This document shows positions 10,576 through 22,176 of a DNA stretch of 64,000 nucleotides, piece after piece; the first letter of the stretch is position 1, and each line of letters begins with the position of its first letter. The stretch is from Neofusicoccum parvum (Eukaryota; Ascomycota; Dothideomycetes; Botryosphaeriales; Botryosphaeriaceae), in NCBI GenBank assembly GCA_020912385.1, contig CP087212.1, forward strand, positions 620,001 through 684,000. Reading direction: 5' to 3'. Below the pieces are notes generated by a model. That model was not told the origin of the DNA and did not search any database. It worked only from the letters and a program-made list of their open reading frames with translations. The position numbers and the translations under genes are program-made.

Positions 10576-13500
10576 TCAAAGAACTGGGGCCAACACGCCC
10601 CTCACCCATCCCACAACCCTCCGCACCACTGTTGAGTGCTCATCCCCAAGCACCCCACTGTCCACCCGCAGACCAGCGACACCATCGATCTCCATCTCGG
10701 CCGCTCCCCTCATCCCAACCACATCCTCCGCGCACTCGGCGAACCTCTTCCTGATCTCCTCACCTGCACCACCGGGTTCACCGCAAACGAACTCCAACAT
10801 TGAACTCAACAGCCGCTCCCCTTCCCCGCCCACGAAGCGCGCCAGCGCATCTCCGTCAACGTGGTATGCAGTTCGCCGCTTGAGTCCGGTCGTATCCTTG
10901 TCGGGATCAAGAGCACGCAGAAGGGCTTCCGCACTGCGGTGTTGAGTGTGCAGGCGCGGGCCATGCGCATGTAGCGTGGTTCCGTTTGTCTTGTTCGAAT
11001 TGGTGTGAACAACGGGGTTCGGCGACGCGAACGACGAAGAGGAAGAGGAGTCGTTTGGAGTGGGAGAGCGGTCGAGATCCATATCTCCGTCGAACTCGAG
11101 CTCAGTCGCTCCGTCGATGTCCATACCTTCTGCCTGCGGCGTCGCTCCTCCAGCAGCCGCAACCTCCGCCTCGTCGAGAAGCCTCACTGGCCCTGCGATA
11201 AGACGGTGAGACATTCCCAGGTTGACTAGGGGAACGAGCATCCCACCTGGTCGTTCTGCCCGCTTCTCCCGATCCAATAAGTTGCAGAGGTTCTGCAGAA
11301 AACGCAGCAGACGCCATGCCTTTTCGTCAATGATCGAGAAGCCGAACAGTGTGCCATCTGAGGCAGCGCCTATGATATCATTGACGAGCACGCCCGTGGC
11401 CGCACCTGACTGTTGGAACTGATCATGATGATGTTGGAGGGTTGGCCTAACGGGGCCGCGGCGGAGACGCATGACACTGCGGGGCAAGGATGCCTCAAGA
11501 AGGGTAGGGGCAGCAGTCTGATGCGTGCGTGTTCGTGGGAGATGAAGCAGAGCCAGAGACCCGGCTTTGTCAGCGACAAGAACGAGATTCGTGGAGGGAG
11601 TGGCGGGTGTGCTTGATGGAGGAAAGAAGCCGAAGTTCTGCGTGCCGTCGGTCCCGTTCGATACGAAACCTTCCGTGTCGTTTGAAGCACTTGAAGTGTT
11701 GATGTTCTGCTTTGCTGAAACTTGAGGAACATTCAGCGGGAGATGGAACGAAGTGTCTCGGGCCTGACGATCCGAGAAGAGTAGCTCGAACACCATGGAA
11801 GTCTTTTCTTGTCTATGTTCAGCCTTCAGAACTATGATGGAGTCGCAAGCCGTTGAGACATAGATGAACGGTGCTTCCGTGCTGACGTAGAGACCGGGGG
11901 AAGGGAGATCGTGCTCTCCGATTGCTTGGATCCTGCGGTGACGGTCAGATACTATGATGGAAAATCCCCTCGGCCGTACTTACCGCTTAGTCTCCCCAAA
12001 GTACTGGTAGACGACCAACTTTCTCCCGTAGCAGATCACGAGGAAATTTGTCTCCCCGTAGCTTGCCGTTGCTGTGACTTGCTGCTTGAATTTGATGTCT
12101 TTGGTCATTTCCAGTTTTGTTCTGCCCTCCTTCATGCTCTTCTTGATGAAATAGACACGACCCCTCCTGCCATCGCCCTCGACGGTTCCCGCCACGATTT
12201 GTACATACTTATTGCCGTTGTGTTCGATATTCCAGGCAGACAGGGTGTTGACTCTAGCAGTTGGTGGTAGTGCGTATTCTGCAATTGCTTCTGTGCTCGG
12301 TGATGACGGGCGATCGTTGTGCATTCGTATGTAGCTTTGCGCATAGCGACGCTCGCGGCCATCTCGAGTTGCAGGATCGAAGGTGTGGGAGTCCAAGCAG
12401 GCGACAAAAATTGCTTTGAGACTCTCAGAGTAGATGACTCTGTTTGGAGTGCCTTGGACCGGAATACTTCGCGGTACCATGTGCTTTTCTTCCTCCAGCT
12501 GCGCAACGAAGAACGAGGTCCCCGATATGCAGACCAAAGCTCCACCAAGGTCTCTGATCAAGTAGTTCTCCCGTGGTATCCTGCAAAACGCTGGAACAGG
12601 GCTCTGTCGCAAGTCAGGACGGTTTCGATCAGTGAACCATATGTTGGTGACATCTAAGCCCATGGCACGTCCACTACTGTAGTCCAGGCGATAGAACTCC
12701 GCACCGCATGTGGCAAATGCAAGGCTGACTCCTCCTTCAGTGTCTCGAATTACTGCCGCAGGTGTGTGGCCTAGCGTTATTCTGCTCGTGGCAATGATGG
12801 TGGGAGACTCGTTGGGGAAGTTTGCACTGTGCGTGCGTGTTGACTCTGTTGCATTGATCCGTTGCATAAGATTGCCACATGAAATCTCGATGATGTACAG
12901 ATCCCCGCTTCGAAGACCGCATACGATAGCGATGTCTTGCTCAGAAGCATTCGCCGAGTTGTTGTGCAAAAGCACAGCACTTTGACATGCATTCAACGTT
13001 TCTTGTGTGGGCCCATCTTGCCAGACCTGGTGTTGTTCCACCAATTGTGCAATACCTCCGTCTTCCCGGATCTTGTACAGGCGAATGAGCCCGTCAGTCG
13101 TGGCCACGAGGAGCAGGTTTGTCGCGTTGAATTTCAAAACCTGAACGCATGTAGGATCCGCGCTTAATGCCACTGTTGCCGTAGACTCGAACTTCACGTC
13201 ATCACCCCGGGGTTCTATTCTCTTGGCTTGGAGAGAAAACCCATCTTGTGATCGGCTTCCAGTGTACACGGTGGAAAGATCAGAGCAGATAGCCCCTGCA
13301 AGTAGCGTCTCGTCTGAGGACATTTCCCAGGAACCTTTCCTCGGTAATGCCTTGGTCGGAGTGAACGTGTCGAGTACTACGACTGCTCTCGGTGTGATCT
13401 GGACGGCAAGGCCGCGTTCAATCGTGTCTGATGCTAGTGTCTCGTTTTCGAAATCGACGCCAGAATTTTCCTCGTCGAATTCGGTATCTACTCCTGATGC

Positions 13501-15321
13501 ATCCCCAGCAATGTGCAACAGGATGCTTGAGGAAGGGAATGATAGCAGGAAGTAGACGCCATTCTCCGATGAATCCGGAAATGGCCAAAGGCCAGTCACA
13601 CCCGCGAGATCGTCTTCTTCGAAAGCAAGGCCCAGTTTGGCGTTAAGACCAGCACGGATCTCTGTAATCGCGCCGTGGGGGGTTCTGCCGGCTGTTGCGA
13701 GTAACCTTCTTCGAATCCCGCTGATCGGATTGCTGGAATGAGATGCATCTGCAAGGATCAAATCCAATGTTGGCGACCAGTTCTGAATGGAATTGATGAA
13801 ATCGGGCTCCATTATTTGCGCTCGCGTCCTCTGGGAACCCTTCCGGTCGTTGAACTGGATCTCGTCCCGCCACTGGCCAATCTGCCGAGATGTTATGCAT
13901 AATCCAATCAGGAGGTGCATTGAAACCTTACCTTGACGATCTCTCCTGGAGACATGTCACCAGCTGTCACCAAGACATCAGGTGTGTCCAGGTAATACCC
14001 GACATCCAGGCTAGCGAACGCTGATGCGACGTTGCACTGGAAATGTCCGGCTTTACTTGTTAGAGCACCACTGCGAGAGTTTACCTGCATATAATGCACT
14101 ACACCATCCTCGCGGACGAGGTAGAAGTTCTCTTCTTGTTTGTTGTTCCAGATCCAGTTGCGTCCCGTTCTCGCCCAGCTTGTCCATGTTGGGAACCGCC
14201 GCGAATTTCCTGGATATCGCGGTCCTTCTTCTTTTGACAGGCTGACAGAACTTCTCTTCGGATTGCCGGTCATGATCTCCTGGTGAATGTAGATCTCCAT
14301 ATGGCCCGCTAGAATGAATGATGGGCCATGCTGTAGGGGAATGAGCAGCTGCGGATTGCGCTGGTCTGACGCAGCCATTAGCGCCTGCCTCCGTCGAATT
14401 GAAACTTGACTTACTGTGATGCAGTGGAAACCCTTCAACGACTGGACGGATGTGGGACAAGCCTTGCCTATGGTCCCATTCGTAGCAGGACATCCGTGTC
14501 TTTCCATCTCTTGAGTATACGACCAAAAGTATGACGTGATGTTCGTCATCTGGCTCCGGGTAGAGAAACTCCATCTTGAGAATAGTACCCGGTATAGCGA
14601 CTGGCCGCTCGGACTTGAGCGGCGTCCAGTTCTGGGTATCATGATCAAAATTACTCCGGAGTTCGGGCATGGTTTTGGCCGCATAGATGAAAATGGAGCT
14701 CTCAGAGGCGCCTACCGCGAGAGCTCTGGAACGAGGGTCTACAGCCAGGTGTTTGCCTGGCTGCTCGAGCAGCGACGCATCGGGAGAAAGTGGAATGCAG
14801 CTCTCCTTCCACTCGACTGATCCGTCGGGCTTGGGGCGTGCGAACAGAAACAAAAGCTCCTGGGACTCTAGGGTGAGGACGAGGATCTGGGGAGGGACGG
14901 CCTCGTCCCAATCCATCTCCAAGGGGATCTGGGCCTTCTCGGTCATGGGTGGATGGATGAACTTCCGGGGCTCGCCGAAGACTCTGGCGGAGCGAATCCG
15001 GGAGCCAAAGTCAGCCTTGGTGCTGACATGCTCGAGGTGGGCGTTGGGCAGAACCTCCTTGAGCTGGATGAAGTCTTCGCCGATGAATACGACGTCGTTT
15101 TTCTCCCTGTTGCGCACGCGGGCGGGGATGATCCAGTTGACAACGGGGCTCTGCAGGACGGTCCTCGAGAGCAGGCCGACCACGGGCTGCTCCATTGGGG
15201 GCTTGAAGGGCGGTTGCTCTTGGTGGGAGTCGCGCTGGCTGTTCTGTTGCAGGATGTCCTGGATGCTCACACGGCGAGTGACCCACTGGCCGTTTTCAAA
15301 GACGCCCGTCTGCAGAGCCAT
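10576..15321 (-). CDS. large MMS1_N / CPSF-A-superfamily beta-propeller protein (DDB1, Rse1, Cft1 relative)
   Basis: Five exons on the minus strand: 15321-14415, 14365-14085, 14036-13932, 13881-11984, 11932-10576, giving 1515 residues. The four introns are 48-51 bases and all keep phase. The protein begins MALQTGVFENGQWVTRRVSI. It has repeated beta-strand blades through its length and segments such as ATTDGLIRLYKIREDGG and IAIVCGLRSGDLYIIEI that fit the MMS1 N-terminal domain of the DDB1/Rse1/Cft1 superfamily. These are multi-propeller scaffolds for ubiquitin ligase (DDB1, Mms1), splicing (Rse1) or mRNA cleavage (Cft1). This one does not look like canonical Rse1, Cft1 or DDB1 and is best read as the divergent fungal branch. 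An acidic Ser/Asp-rich loop lies near residues 1310-1350. It is head to head with the TBC gene. Structure is firm, precise role is not. Confidence 0.82.
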
Positions 15322-16267
15322 GGCGGGCGCAGGCAGCCCCGGGGCTTAATGGAGGCTTAACAGCGGCTAGGTGGCAATAAGCGGATGCACGGGACGAGAA
15401 GGCCAACCGGGGCGGGCTCGAGGATTGGGAGAGGGCTCGCGCGTGGCGCAGGAGTTGAGGCCCGGGAGGGCTCGCTCGAGAGAGGAAGCGGCAGGCTGCT
15501 ACGCGGCGTCGAGGGCAGGCATGCACTTGGTTGAAACAGGATACTGCGGCAATTGCGGTGACATGGTGGAGAGGGCGGTTCTACAGCCTTATCCAGCTAG
15601 GCAGGGCCGGGCGGCGGGAGGTGGTTTGGCCAGAGGCGGCGCTCAGAGCAGCGTGTGCTGGGGCTCGCGGGGCGTCATGAAGAGAGAGCGGTGCCGTTCT
15701 GGGATGCAGAAATGCAGCTGGTCGAATCGGGGAGCGCGCGGCCTAGGGTGCGCTGGAAAGCACGCGGGGCCACAAAGACGCGAAACGTCAGCGCGCAATG
15801 TGAGATGTCACAAAAAACGCGATGCGAGCGAGCGCGGGCTGGCCAGGCGCGCAGGCAGGAGCGTGGTGCCCGCGCCGCCGCGGCGACAGCAGCAGCGCAG
15901 CGCGCACTGGCACGGCGGCTCATCTGCCTGCCGCCGCGGCGAGCGTTGCTGCGAGACGCAGGCATCAGATGCAGCGGCTCGGCCGCCCTCCGCCGCCCCC
16001 CTGCGTGCGATCAGTGATGTCGCGCGAGCCTCCACAGTCGAGACCTTGGGCCGCCATGCAGCCGCCGCCAGGAAGCAGCGCGCCGGGCGGTCAGCGTCAC
16101 GCCAGCCCGCCAGCTGACAGCAGCGCCGGATTGCAGCGCGCACGCGGCGACGCGCCTCAGCCGCCCGCCGGCCGCCGCCTGGTCCACCGGCCCCGACGAA
16201 CCAAGGCCCGCGCAGCTCGACCCGCCGCCCTCCCGCCGCCCGCCAGCGGAGCGCGCAAGCTCCGCAG
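15322..16267. promoter_or_regulatory. divergent promoter region between the MMS1_N gene and the TBC gene
   Basis: The 946 bases between divergent starts are GC- and CpG-rich. Long open frames exist on both strands, but their translations are Ala/Arg/Pro-rich and look compositional. No known factor site is recognised. Confidence 0.4.
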
Positions 16268-17732
16268 ATGGCCGACGACATCCAGCGACCCCCAAGCCCG
16301 CCCCCGGCCCTCAGCGACCGCGAGCCTGCACCGCGCGAGCCGCACCAGCGACCGCATGGCGATCGCCGCCCGTCGGAATCGTGGGCCGATCGCAAGGCTG
16401 CGCAGATCCGCCGCGCATGCAGGGACGGCGACCTGGACACCTTGACGCAGCTCGCAACCTCCAGCGCCGGCCTGCTCAGCGACCGCCTGCGCCGCGACGC
16501 CTGTACGCCCCCAGGCCCATGGCCCGCCGGAGCTGATGCGCTGACCGTCCTGCAGGGCCGCTGCTGCTCGGATCCAGCGCCAACCAGCCCCCCAGCTCGC
16601 GCCCCAGCTCCAGCGCCTCTGCAGCCCCGCCACCGTCATGGCGCGAGCTCAAGCCGCACCACGACGAGGACCAGGTCAAGCTGGACGTGAACCGCTCCTT
16701 CGTATACTACCCCAATGGTACGGCCCGGCGCCCGCCCCCCGCCTGCCAGTGCTGACGCGCCCGCAGACCAGTCGGAGGAGCAGATTGAGGAGCGCAAGGA
16801 GGAGCTCTTCCAGGTCATCGCCGAGATCCTGCGCCGCCATCCCCGCCTGTGCTACTTCCAGGGCTACCACGACATCGTTCAGGTCTTCCTGCTGGTGCTG
16901 GGTCCCAGCCTGGCCGTTCCTGCCGTGACCCGCCTATCGCTGCTTCGCATTCGCGACTTCATGCTTCCGTCGCTTGACGCGGCTATCGCCCACCTGAACC
17001 TGCTTCCGTCCATTCTCTACAGCGTCGACCCGGCCCTATGCAAGCACCTGCGTCCGGCCCAGCCGTTTTTCGCCCTGGCCGCCACAATCACAATGTACGC
17101 GCACGACATACAGGTCTATGGCGACATCGCGCGTCTATTCGACTTCCTGCTGGCACGGGAGGCCGTCATCTCCCTGTACCTGTTTGCCGCCGTAAGTGTG
17201 CCCTGCCTTAAGCGGCTTTGTGCTACCCTGCTGACGCCGCTCCTTCCGACAGATCATTCTCGCCCGCAAAGACGAGCTGCTCAACATCCCCGCCGACGAG
17301 CCCGACATCCTGCACTTCACCCTCTCCAAACTCCCGGAGCCCTTGGACATAGAAAGCCTCATTACCTCCACCGTCGAGCTGTTCACCAAAAAGCCCCCTG
17401 AATCTCTCCCGTTCGGTGCCTGGCGCTCAATCTCGCCTTACAGCGTGCTCAGGACAACTCGCGAGCCGCGAGCTTTGACCAACCAAACCCTGGAAGAAGG
17501 CGAGGAGCTGTTTGTCAAGCACGAGAAGCAGGTCAGGCGCGCGCAGGCATATAAGGCCGTCGTCGGCGGCATCAGAAGGGGCTTGTGGAAGTACAGGCGT
17601 CCTGCAGGTGGCTTCGCCATGGCTGTCGCAGTCGGTGTGCTTGCCTGGTGGCTTGGCAGGTCCGCGGATTCGACTGGTTACATGTCGACCGTCCGTCAGG
17701 CTTTGTCCATGTTCATGGGATACTACCGGTAG
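16268..17732 (+). CDS. GYP8: TBC-domain Rab GTPase-activating protein with C-terminal membrane anchor (TBC1D20 / Gyp8 type)
   Basis: Four exons: 16268-16502, 16556-16717, 16767-17191, 17253-17732, giving 433 residues; introns of 53, 49 and 61 bases. After a proline-rich start, the TBC domain begins near residue 75 with WPLLLG. It has both catalytic fingers: the Arg finger in VKLDVNRSF (IxxDxxR motif) and the Gln finger in CYFQGYHDIVQ (YxQ motif). The middle segment with YAHDIQVYGDIARLFDFLL and the C-terminal hydrophobic segment AMAVAVGVLAWWLG (about residues 397-414) match the TBC1D20/Gyp8 branch, which sits in the ER membrane and stimulates GTP hydrolysis by Rab1/Ypt1. Key residues are present, so an active GAP is expected. 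It is head to head with the MMS1_N gene. Confidence 0.9.
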
Positions 17733-18950
17733 AGCAAATTCGTCCCTTCGGCACTCAGGGGTTACGCTCAGGGAAGAGGCTTCTGGCTTTAAGACTATAG
17801 GGCAAAGAACAGGCGTTTAGAGGGGTTACTGCCAAGATACATCATCAAAAGTTAGATGGATGGATTGGTTCTTGTTGGTGTATTTTCCCAAAAGAATATA
17901 TTCACTGCTTCGATACTGGCTACGTCTTGAGTGTTGTGCAGCACATGACAGCAATTCCTGATCTTTTGAGGATGTGAAACGAACATGCAACTGACCGGTG
18001 TACTGTTAATCCTTCGTTAGCGCATGGAATCGACGATCGCTTTAGTGCAGCCGGAAAAGCTTATAGCTACCACATTTGCAAGGCCTGGCAGTACTATCAA
18101 GGGAGCAAAAAAGAGAAATGGCCGATTATCCAGCTCGTAATCAACACCCATCGTCAGAAGCAAGTCCTCTACCACTGTCCTCTGAGAAGACCATTGGGTC
18201 CGAGACTAGCCTGCACCGGAGTTGGAACCATCAATGCATGGTCAAAGTTGACGAGTGGTCCCAATTTTTTCCAATCTGCAGTATGGTCGCCATCCGGTTC
18301 TCGAATCAATGTTATTTCGGCACAGATGAATGCCGAACGACTATCAGTAGTTCATACATATTCGATATGGGTTAGCCTGTATGCTTACTTGCACCAAGAG
18401 GCCGAATCCACTTTCTGCTTCTCCATCCCTTGCAAACAAACGACAAATCCTCCCACAAAAACATCTTCATTTTGATAAACTATCATATAATCAGTGGATT
18501 GGAATAGGTATATGGACTCATATCTACAAAAAGGTCGCGTGTAGAGCCAACGTAAAGTTTATAGATAGTACCAGCTCAGAGTCATCCGCCACACTTGACA
18601 ATGGGGAAATATTAGAACATAAGCGCATTTCAGTGAGAAGCAAACGCATGAGTGAGCTCTGCAAGAAGCAGAGTATTGCTTTCATTTGAAACCTATCATC
18701 GTGGTACACCAATGAAGCCTTTGCCGGGGTTTGTGGAAGAACAGCCCATTAGGTAGCTATGTACACTCAATATCAGCTATGTTCTTTGAGTTGCTATATC
18801 AACCTCAGGAGATTAAACCTCCATATCTGACGACGCATATCAACACTTGTCTTGGTAAGACAGCAAACATTCTCAATAGCCCATCCTCTTTTTTTTTCTC
18901 CATCTACACCTGCCGCACAACGCTACCACCATCCCCCCAAACCACCACCC
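17733..18950. other. convergent intergenic region (TBC / paralogue A)
   Basis: About 1.2 kb between two 3' ends. AT-rich compared with its surroundings, mainly 17830-18900. Short open frames only; nothing recognised. A C-rich stretch begins at about 18900 where the next gene ends. Confidence 0.5.
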
Positions 18951-20309
18951 TCACGGCCCCTGACCGGGCAACCCCCACGCATCCACGTTCCAAACCTGCC
19001 ACCCCGCGCCCTCCACCCCACCCTCCCCGCCATCCGCCCTCCCCGCACCCGCATGCACCCACCGCAACTCCCTCGTCTCAGCACAGTACCGATGCAACCC
19101 GGCGCCCCCCTCACACGCCCTAGCCTCCACCTCGTCGCGCCAGACGGGGGCCCACCACCTGGCGCCTCCGGCGGCGTCGGGCGCACCCGGCCCCACGTCC
19201 TGCGGCCGCACGTCGGCGCCGTCCAGCAGCACGGCGATGCCGGCGGGGAAGCCGGTTTTGAGGAACGCGTTCTCGCCGCGGCGGGCGTCGCGGCCGTGCA
19301 GCGCCCACACCACGAACTCGCGCAGCAGCAGCGCCACGCACAGCGGGCGCACCAGGCCGTGCGTGCGCCGCGCCGCGGCCGCGACGTGCCGCGGCGGCGT
19401 CCAGGGCCAGAGGGGTGGACGGAAGGCGTCGGGCGGGGAGTGGTGAGGCGGCGGGGAGAGGACGTTGAAGGTGAGGTGTGTGGCTGAGGTTGGGGTGCGG
19501 GGGGCGGAGGAGGAAGAGGAGGAAGAGGAGGAAGAGGAGAAGGAGGAGGACGAGGAGGACGGGCAGGATGAGGTGGTGGAGCTGGAGATGGCGGAGAAGA
19601 TGACGGGGTCGCCGACGAAGGACGGGCCGTAGCTGCGCAGGCGCGCGAGCATCTTGAAGAGGTGGCGGTGGAACTCGAAGTCGCCGTTGGTGCGGTCGTA
19701 CAGGATCGACGTCCACGGCGTGCGGGTGAACGGCGGGGTGGAGGTGCGGTGGGCGGAGCCGGAGGCGAAGGCGTTTGGGTGCAGCGTCTTCATCCCACCC
19801 CCGCTGCCCGCGAGGCCTTTGCGCTCCGGCGCGCCGACCATCTTGAACTCGACGAAGACGTCGTCGTAGTGCGGCGAGACGGCCGGCACCGATGTCCAGT
19901 CCAGGAACAGGTGCTTCTCATTCCGCAGCAGGATGCGCAGCTGGCACGCCAGGCGGCGCTGCGCGCGCAGCCGGGCGATGGCATCGTTGACTTCAACGTG
20001 CACCTGGCGGCTGCAGCATAGTAGGGCGGTGCTGTTGACACGCGTGCGGCGCGGGTAGTGGTTGGCCTCTTCGCCCCACGAGTCGTACTGGCGGTACGCG
20101 GACGCGATGCTGGCGGGGGAGGCGATGGCGGGCGGCGCATGGACAGCGAGAAGGCTGTGCTCCCAGATGAGGTCGCGCAGCTCGCGGGGGAGGTCGAGGA
20201 TGTGGGAGAAGGGCTGGGCGCCGGACGTGACGGGGGGCGCGGTGGTGCCATTGGGTTTCTTTCTTGAGGATCTCGGAGCGACGGCGGCATCAGGGGCTTG
20301 CGGCTTCAT
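18951..20309 (-). CDS. fungal protein with LPRELRDLIWE N-terminal motif, tandem paralogue A (452 aa)
   Basis: A single open frame of 452 residues on the minus strand. Near residue 38 is LDLPRELRDLIWEHSL, the F-box-like or 2EXR-like motif common in large families of uncharacterised Pezizomycotina proteins. After it come YPRRTRVNSTALLCCSRQV and NDAIARLRAQRR, then LFLDWTSVPAVSPHYDDVFV. The same blocks in the same order occur in the gene at 21004-22176. A poly-serine run of about 25 residues, coded by GGA/AGG-rich DNA at 19500-19565 on the plus strand, interrupts the middle and is absent from the paralogue. F-box-like motifs often bind Skp1, but no target domain is visible. Function unknown. Base use is very GC-rich. 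Confidence 0.75.
   Translation of the reverse strand: MKPQAPDAAVAPRSSRKKPNGTTAPPVTSGAQPFSHILDLPRELRDLIWEHSLLAVHAPPAIASPASIASAYRQYDSWGEEANHYPRRTRVNSTALLCCSRQVHVEVNDAIARLRAQRRLACQLRILLRNEKHLFLDWTSVPAVSPHYDDVFVEFKMVGAPERKGLAGSGGGMKTLHPNAFASGSAHRTSTPPFTRTPWTSILYDRTNGDFEFHRHLFKMLARLRSYGPSFVGDPVIFSAISSSTTSSCPSSSSSSFSSSSSSSSSSSAPRTPTSATHLTFNVLSPPPHHSPPDAFRPPLWPWTPPRHVAAAARRTHGLVRPLCVALLLREFVVWALHGRDARRGENAFLKTGFPAGIAVLLDGADVRPQDVGPGAPDAAGGARWWAPVWRDEVEARACEGGAGLHRYCAETRELRWVHAGAGRADGGEGGVEGAGWQVWNVDAWGLPGQGP
19500..19565. repeat. trinucleotide-type GAGGA tract encoding a poly-serine run
   Basis: The plus strand is an almost pure purine run of GAG, GAA and GGA units. On the minus strand it is read as a serine-rich stretch with a few other residues in paralogue A. 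Runs of this kind change length easily, so the residue count may vary between strains. Confidence 0.75.
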
Positions 20310-21003
20310 GGCGCCGACGGCCGGGACAGGGCGCGAGGTCGGACGCCGTTGGGGCTTGCAGAGGGAGACTGCGTGGGGTCATGGCGGTGGTTGGAGCGGG
20401 CGGTGAGGTGAGGTGTGGGGAAGGCGGCCGCCGGGTACGCTGGAGGTGCGCGGAGGCAGTTGGTCTCCACGCCCCACCGCCAGCTCCGCAACGGCCGCCG
20501 TTGTGCCGGCCAGGCCCGCGCAGGTCGCAGCCAAACGGCCAGCAGCCCCGTCTGGCTGCTGCCGAAACTCTGTCCAAAGTTTGGCTTCGTGCGCCGCCCC
20601 GATCTGGCATCGATCGCCGGCAGTTGGCTTCACGTGTCGCCGTCCGCCGGCATCGCCACCAGCGCCAAGCCCTACGACGAGACTGCAGACGTTATCCGCA
20701 CCCGCGCAAAGCTTGGTACCGCAAATGCATTGCAACCTCTGCTTGATTAGGCTTTCGGCACTTAAGCTTTCTTCGGCTGTGCCAACCAACAAGACACAAA
20801 GCCAATCTGGACTCGACCTGCCCTGAAACCACCCTCTGTCCCGACCTGTGTCCCTTTCGCCACCCGTATCCCGCACAAAGTCCCTGTCTCGTCCTGCCCA
20901 CGCCCACAGCGGTAGGTGGGGTGCTGATCGCTGCTGCCTTTCCTGTCGAAGCCTGAGATGCTGCCCAGTCTGGTGCGCCGTGCATGACCACGCTCAATTT
21001 CCT
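20310..21003. other. spacer between tandem paralogues
   Basis: About 700 bases with the 3' end of paralogue B and the promoter of paralogue A. GC-rich near both ends; no gene recognised. Open frames on both strands are compositional. Confidence 0.5.
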
Positions 21004-22176
21004 TCACCTCCTCACCCTCCGGACTGCTCTGTCCTCCGCAGCACGTGCTCCGCTGTCTTCTCTGCCGCAGAAATCCGCCTGTTTCCTTTTCCTGTCGTCC
21101 AGCTGTTCTCCTATCCTCAATTTTTCCTCCCTGTCCTTCACCACGTCCGGGTCCACCAGACACCCGTACAGCCTATCCACCGGCAATTTGGTATTGTGCT
21201 CAAACACCGCCAACCTCTTCTCCCTCGGTGACTCGTACGCCGAGCCCGTCATCGTGCGGACGTGCCACTCAGCCGCGTGCAGCGGCTCGCCGTCCAGCTG
21301 CATTTCAATCGTTTCGATGCTGTCAAACGCCATGCGTGCCTGCGCCTGCAGCCTGCCGCCAAACAGCCACTCGTCGATGAGGAAGCGCAGCTGTTCGGCG
21401 AAGCAGCGGGGATCGATGAGCCGGTTGCCGTAGAAGGCGTGCCAGTCGTCGAAGCTCGTGCGTTTGCGGTTCGGGAACTGGCGTTCGTCGGTCCGGCGGA
21501 AGTAGTAGTGGTGCTGTTCCGAGGAGGAGGGTGAGGACGGGGAGGACTGCGTGCCGGTGAGGACGTTGAGCACCATTCGACGCAGGCTGCGTGTGCGCGG
21601 CGGCGCCTGCGTGATGTGGAATTCCGGGTTGCTCCTGAAGCCCGGGCCGCGCTCGAGGAAGCGCTGCAGGATGTAGAAGTAGCACCACAGCACGCGCGGA
21701 TAGCGGTCTGGGTAGAAGGTCTCCAGCATGGACTGGTCGGTCTCGCCGGTTGTCGGGTCGACGTTCCACATGGGAGGCTCAACCAGGCGCAGGTTCACCG
21801 TCCAGGTGTCGTAGTGCAAGGAGTTGACTGGCAGGCAGTGCCAGTCCAGCAGGAGGTATTTTTCGCGGTAGACGCTCACAGTAATGCCGCTGTTCATGCG
21901 GCGCTGCGAGTACAGGCGGGCGATTGCCTCGTGGACCTCGGCGTTGACCTGGCGGTTCGTCTGGAGGAGCGCGGTGCTCTCGAGGTGGGGGGTCCGCCGC
22001 GGGTAGCCAATCATGCATTCGTCCTCGTTGGTGCAAAAGAAATACCGGTCGTCCCACTCTCCATTTTCACTTCTCGTCCCAGGGGGCGGCGGCGGAGGAT
22101 GTCGAGGTGTCGAGAGGCAGAATTCCCAGATCAGGTCGCGCAGCTCCCTCGACAGATCCAGCAGTGAAGGACCCAT
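21004..22176 (-). CDS. fungal protein with LSRELRDLIWE N-terminal motif, tandem paralogue B (390 aa)
   Basis: A single open frame of 390 residues on the minus strand starting MGPSLLDLSRELRDLIWEFC. The block order matches paralogue A: IGYPRRTPHLESTALLQTNR, then AEVHEAIARLYSQRR, then LLLDWHCLPVNSLHYDTWTV. The C-terminal half adds FGGRLQAQARMAFDSIETIE and MQLDGEPLHAAEW, typical of this fungal family, and a charged tail. It lacks the poly-serine insert. The short spacing, same orientation and shared blocks mean a local duplication followed by strong divergence. The last 30 residues (Arg/Glu-rich) may be read-through past a missed intron. Function unknown; possibly an F-box-like adaptor. Confidence 0.75.
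   Translation of the reverse strand: MGPSLLDLSRELRDLIWEFCLSTPRHPPPPPPGTRSENGEWDDRYFFCTNEDECMIGYPRRTPHLESTALLQTNRQVNAEVHEAIARLYSQRRMNSGITVSVYREKYLLLDWHCLPVNSLHYDTWTVNLRLVEPPMWNVDPTTGETDQSMLETFYPDRYPRVLWCYFYILQRFLERGPGFRSNPEFHITQAPPRTRSLRRMVLNVLTGTQSSPSSPSSSEQHHYYFRRTDERQFPNRKRTSFDDWHAFYGNRLIDPRCFAEQLRFLIDEWLFGGRLQAQARMAFDSIETIEMQLDGEPLHAAEWHVRTMTGSAYESPREKRLAVFEHNTKLPVDRLYGCLVDPDVVKDREEKLRIGEQLDDRKRKQADFCGREDSGARAAEDRAVRRVRR

Noticed and set aside
15371..16445. Several 200-250-codon frames on both strands between the MMS1_N and TBC genes
   Set aside because: They overlap each other in several phases and give compositional strings; the interval is the divergent promoter.
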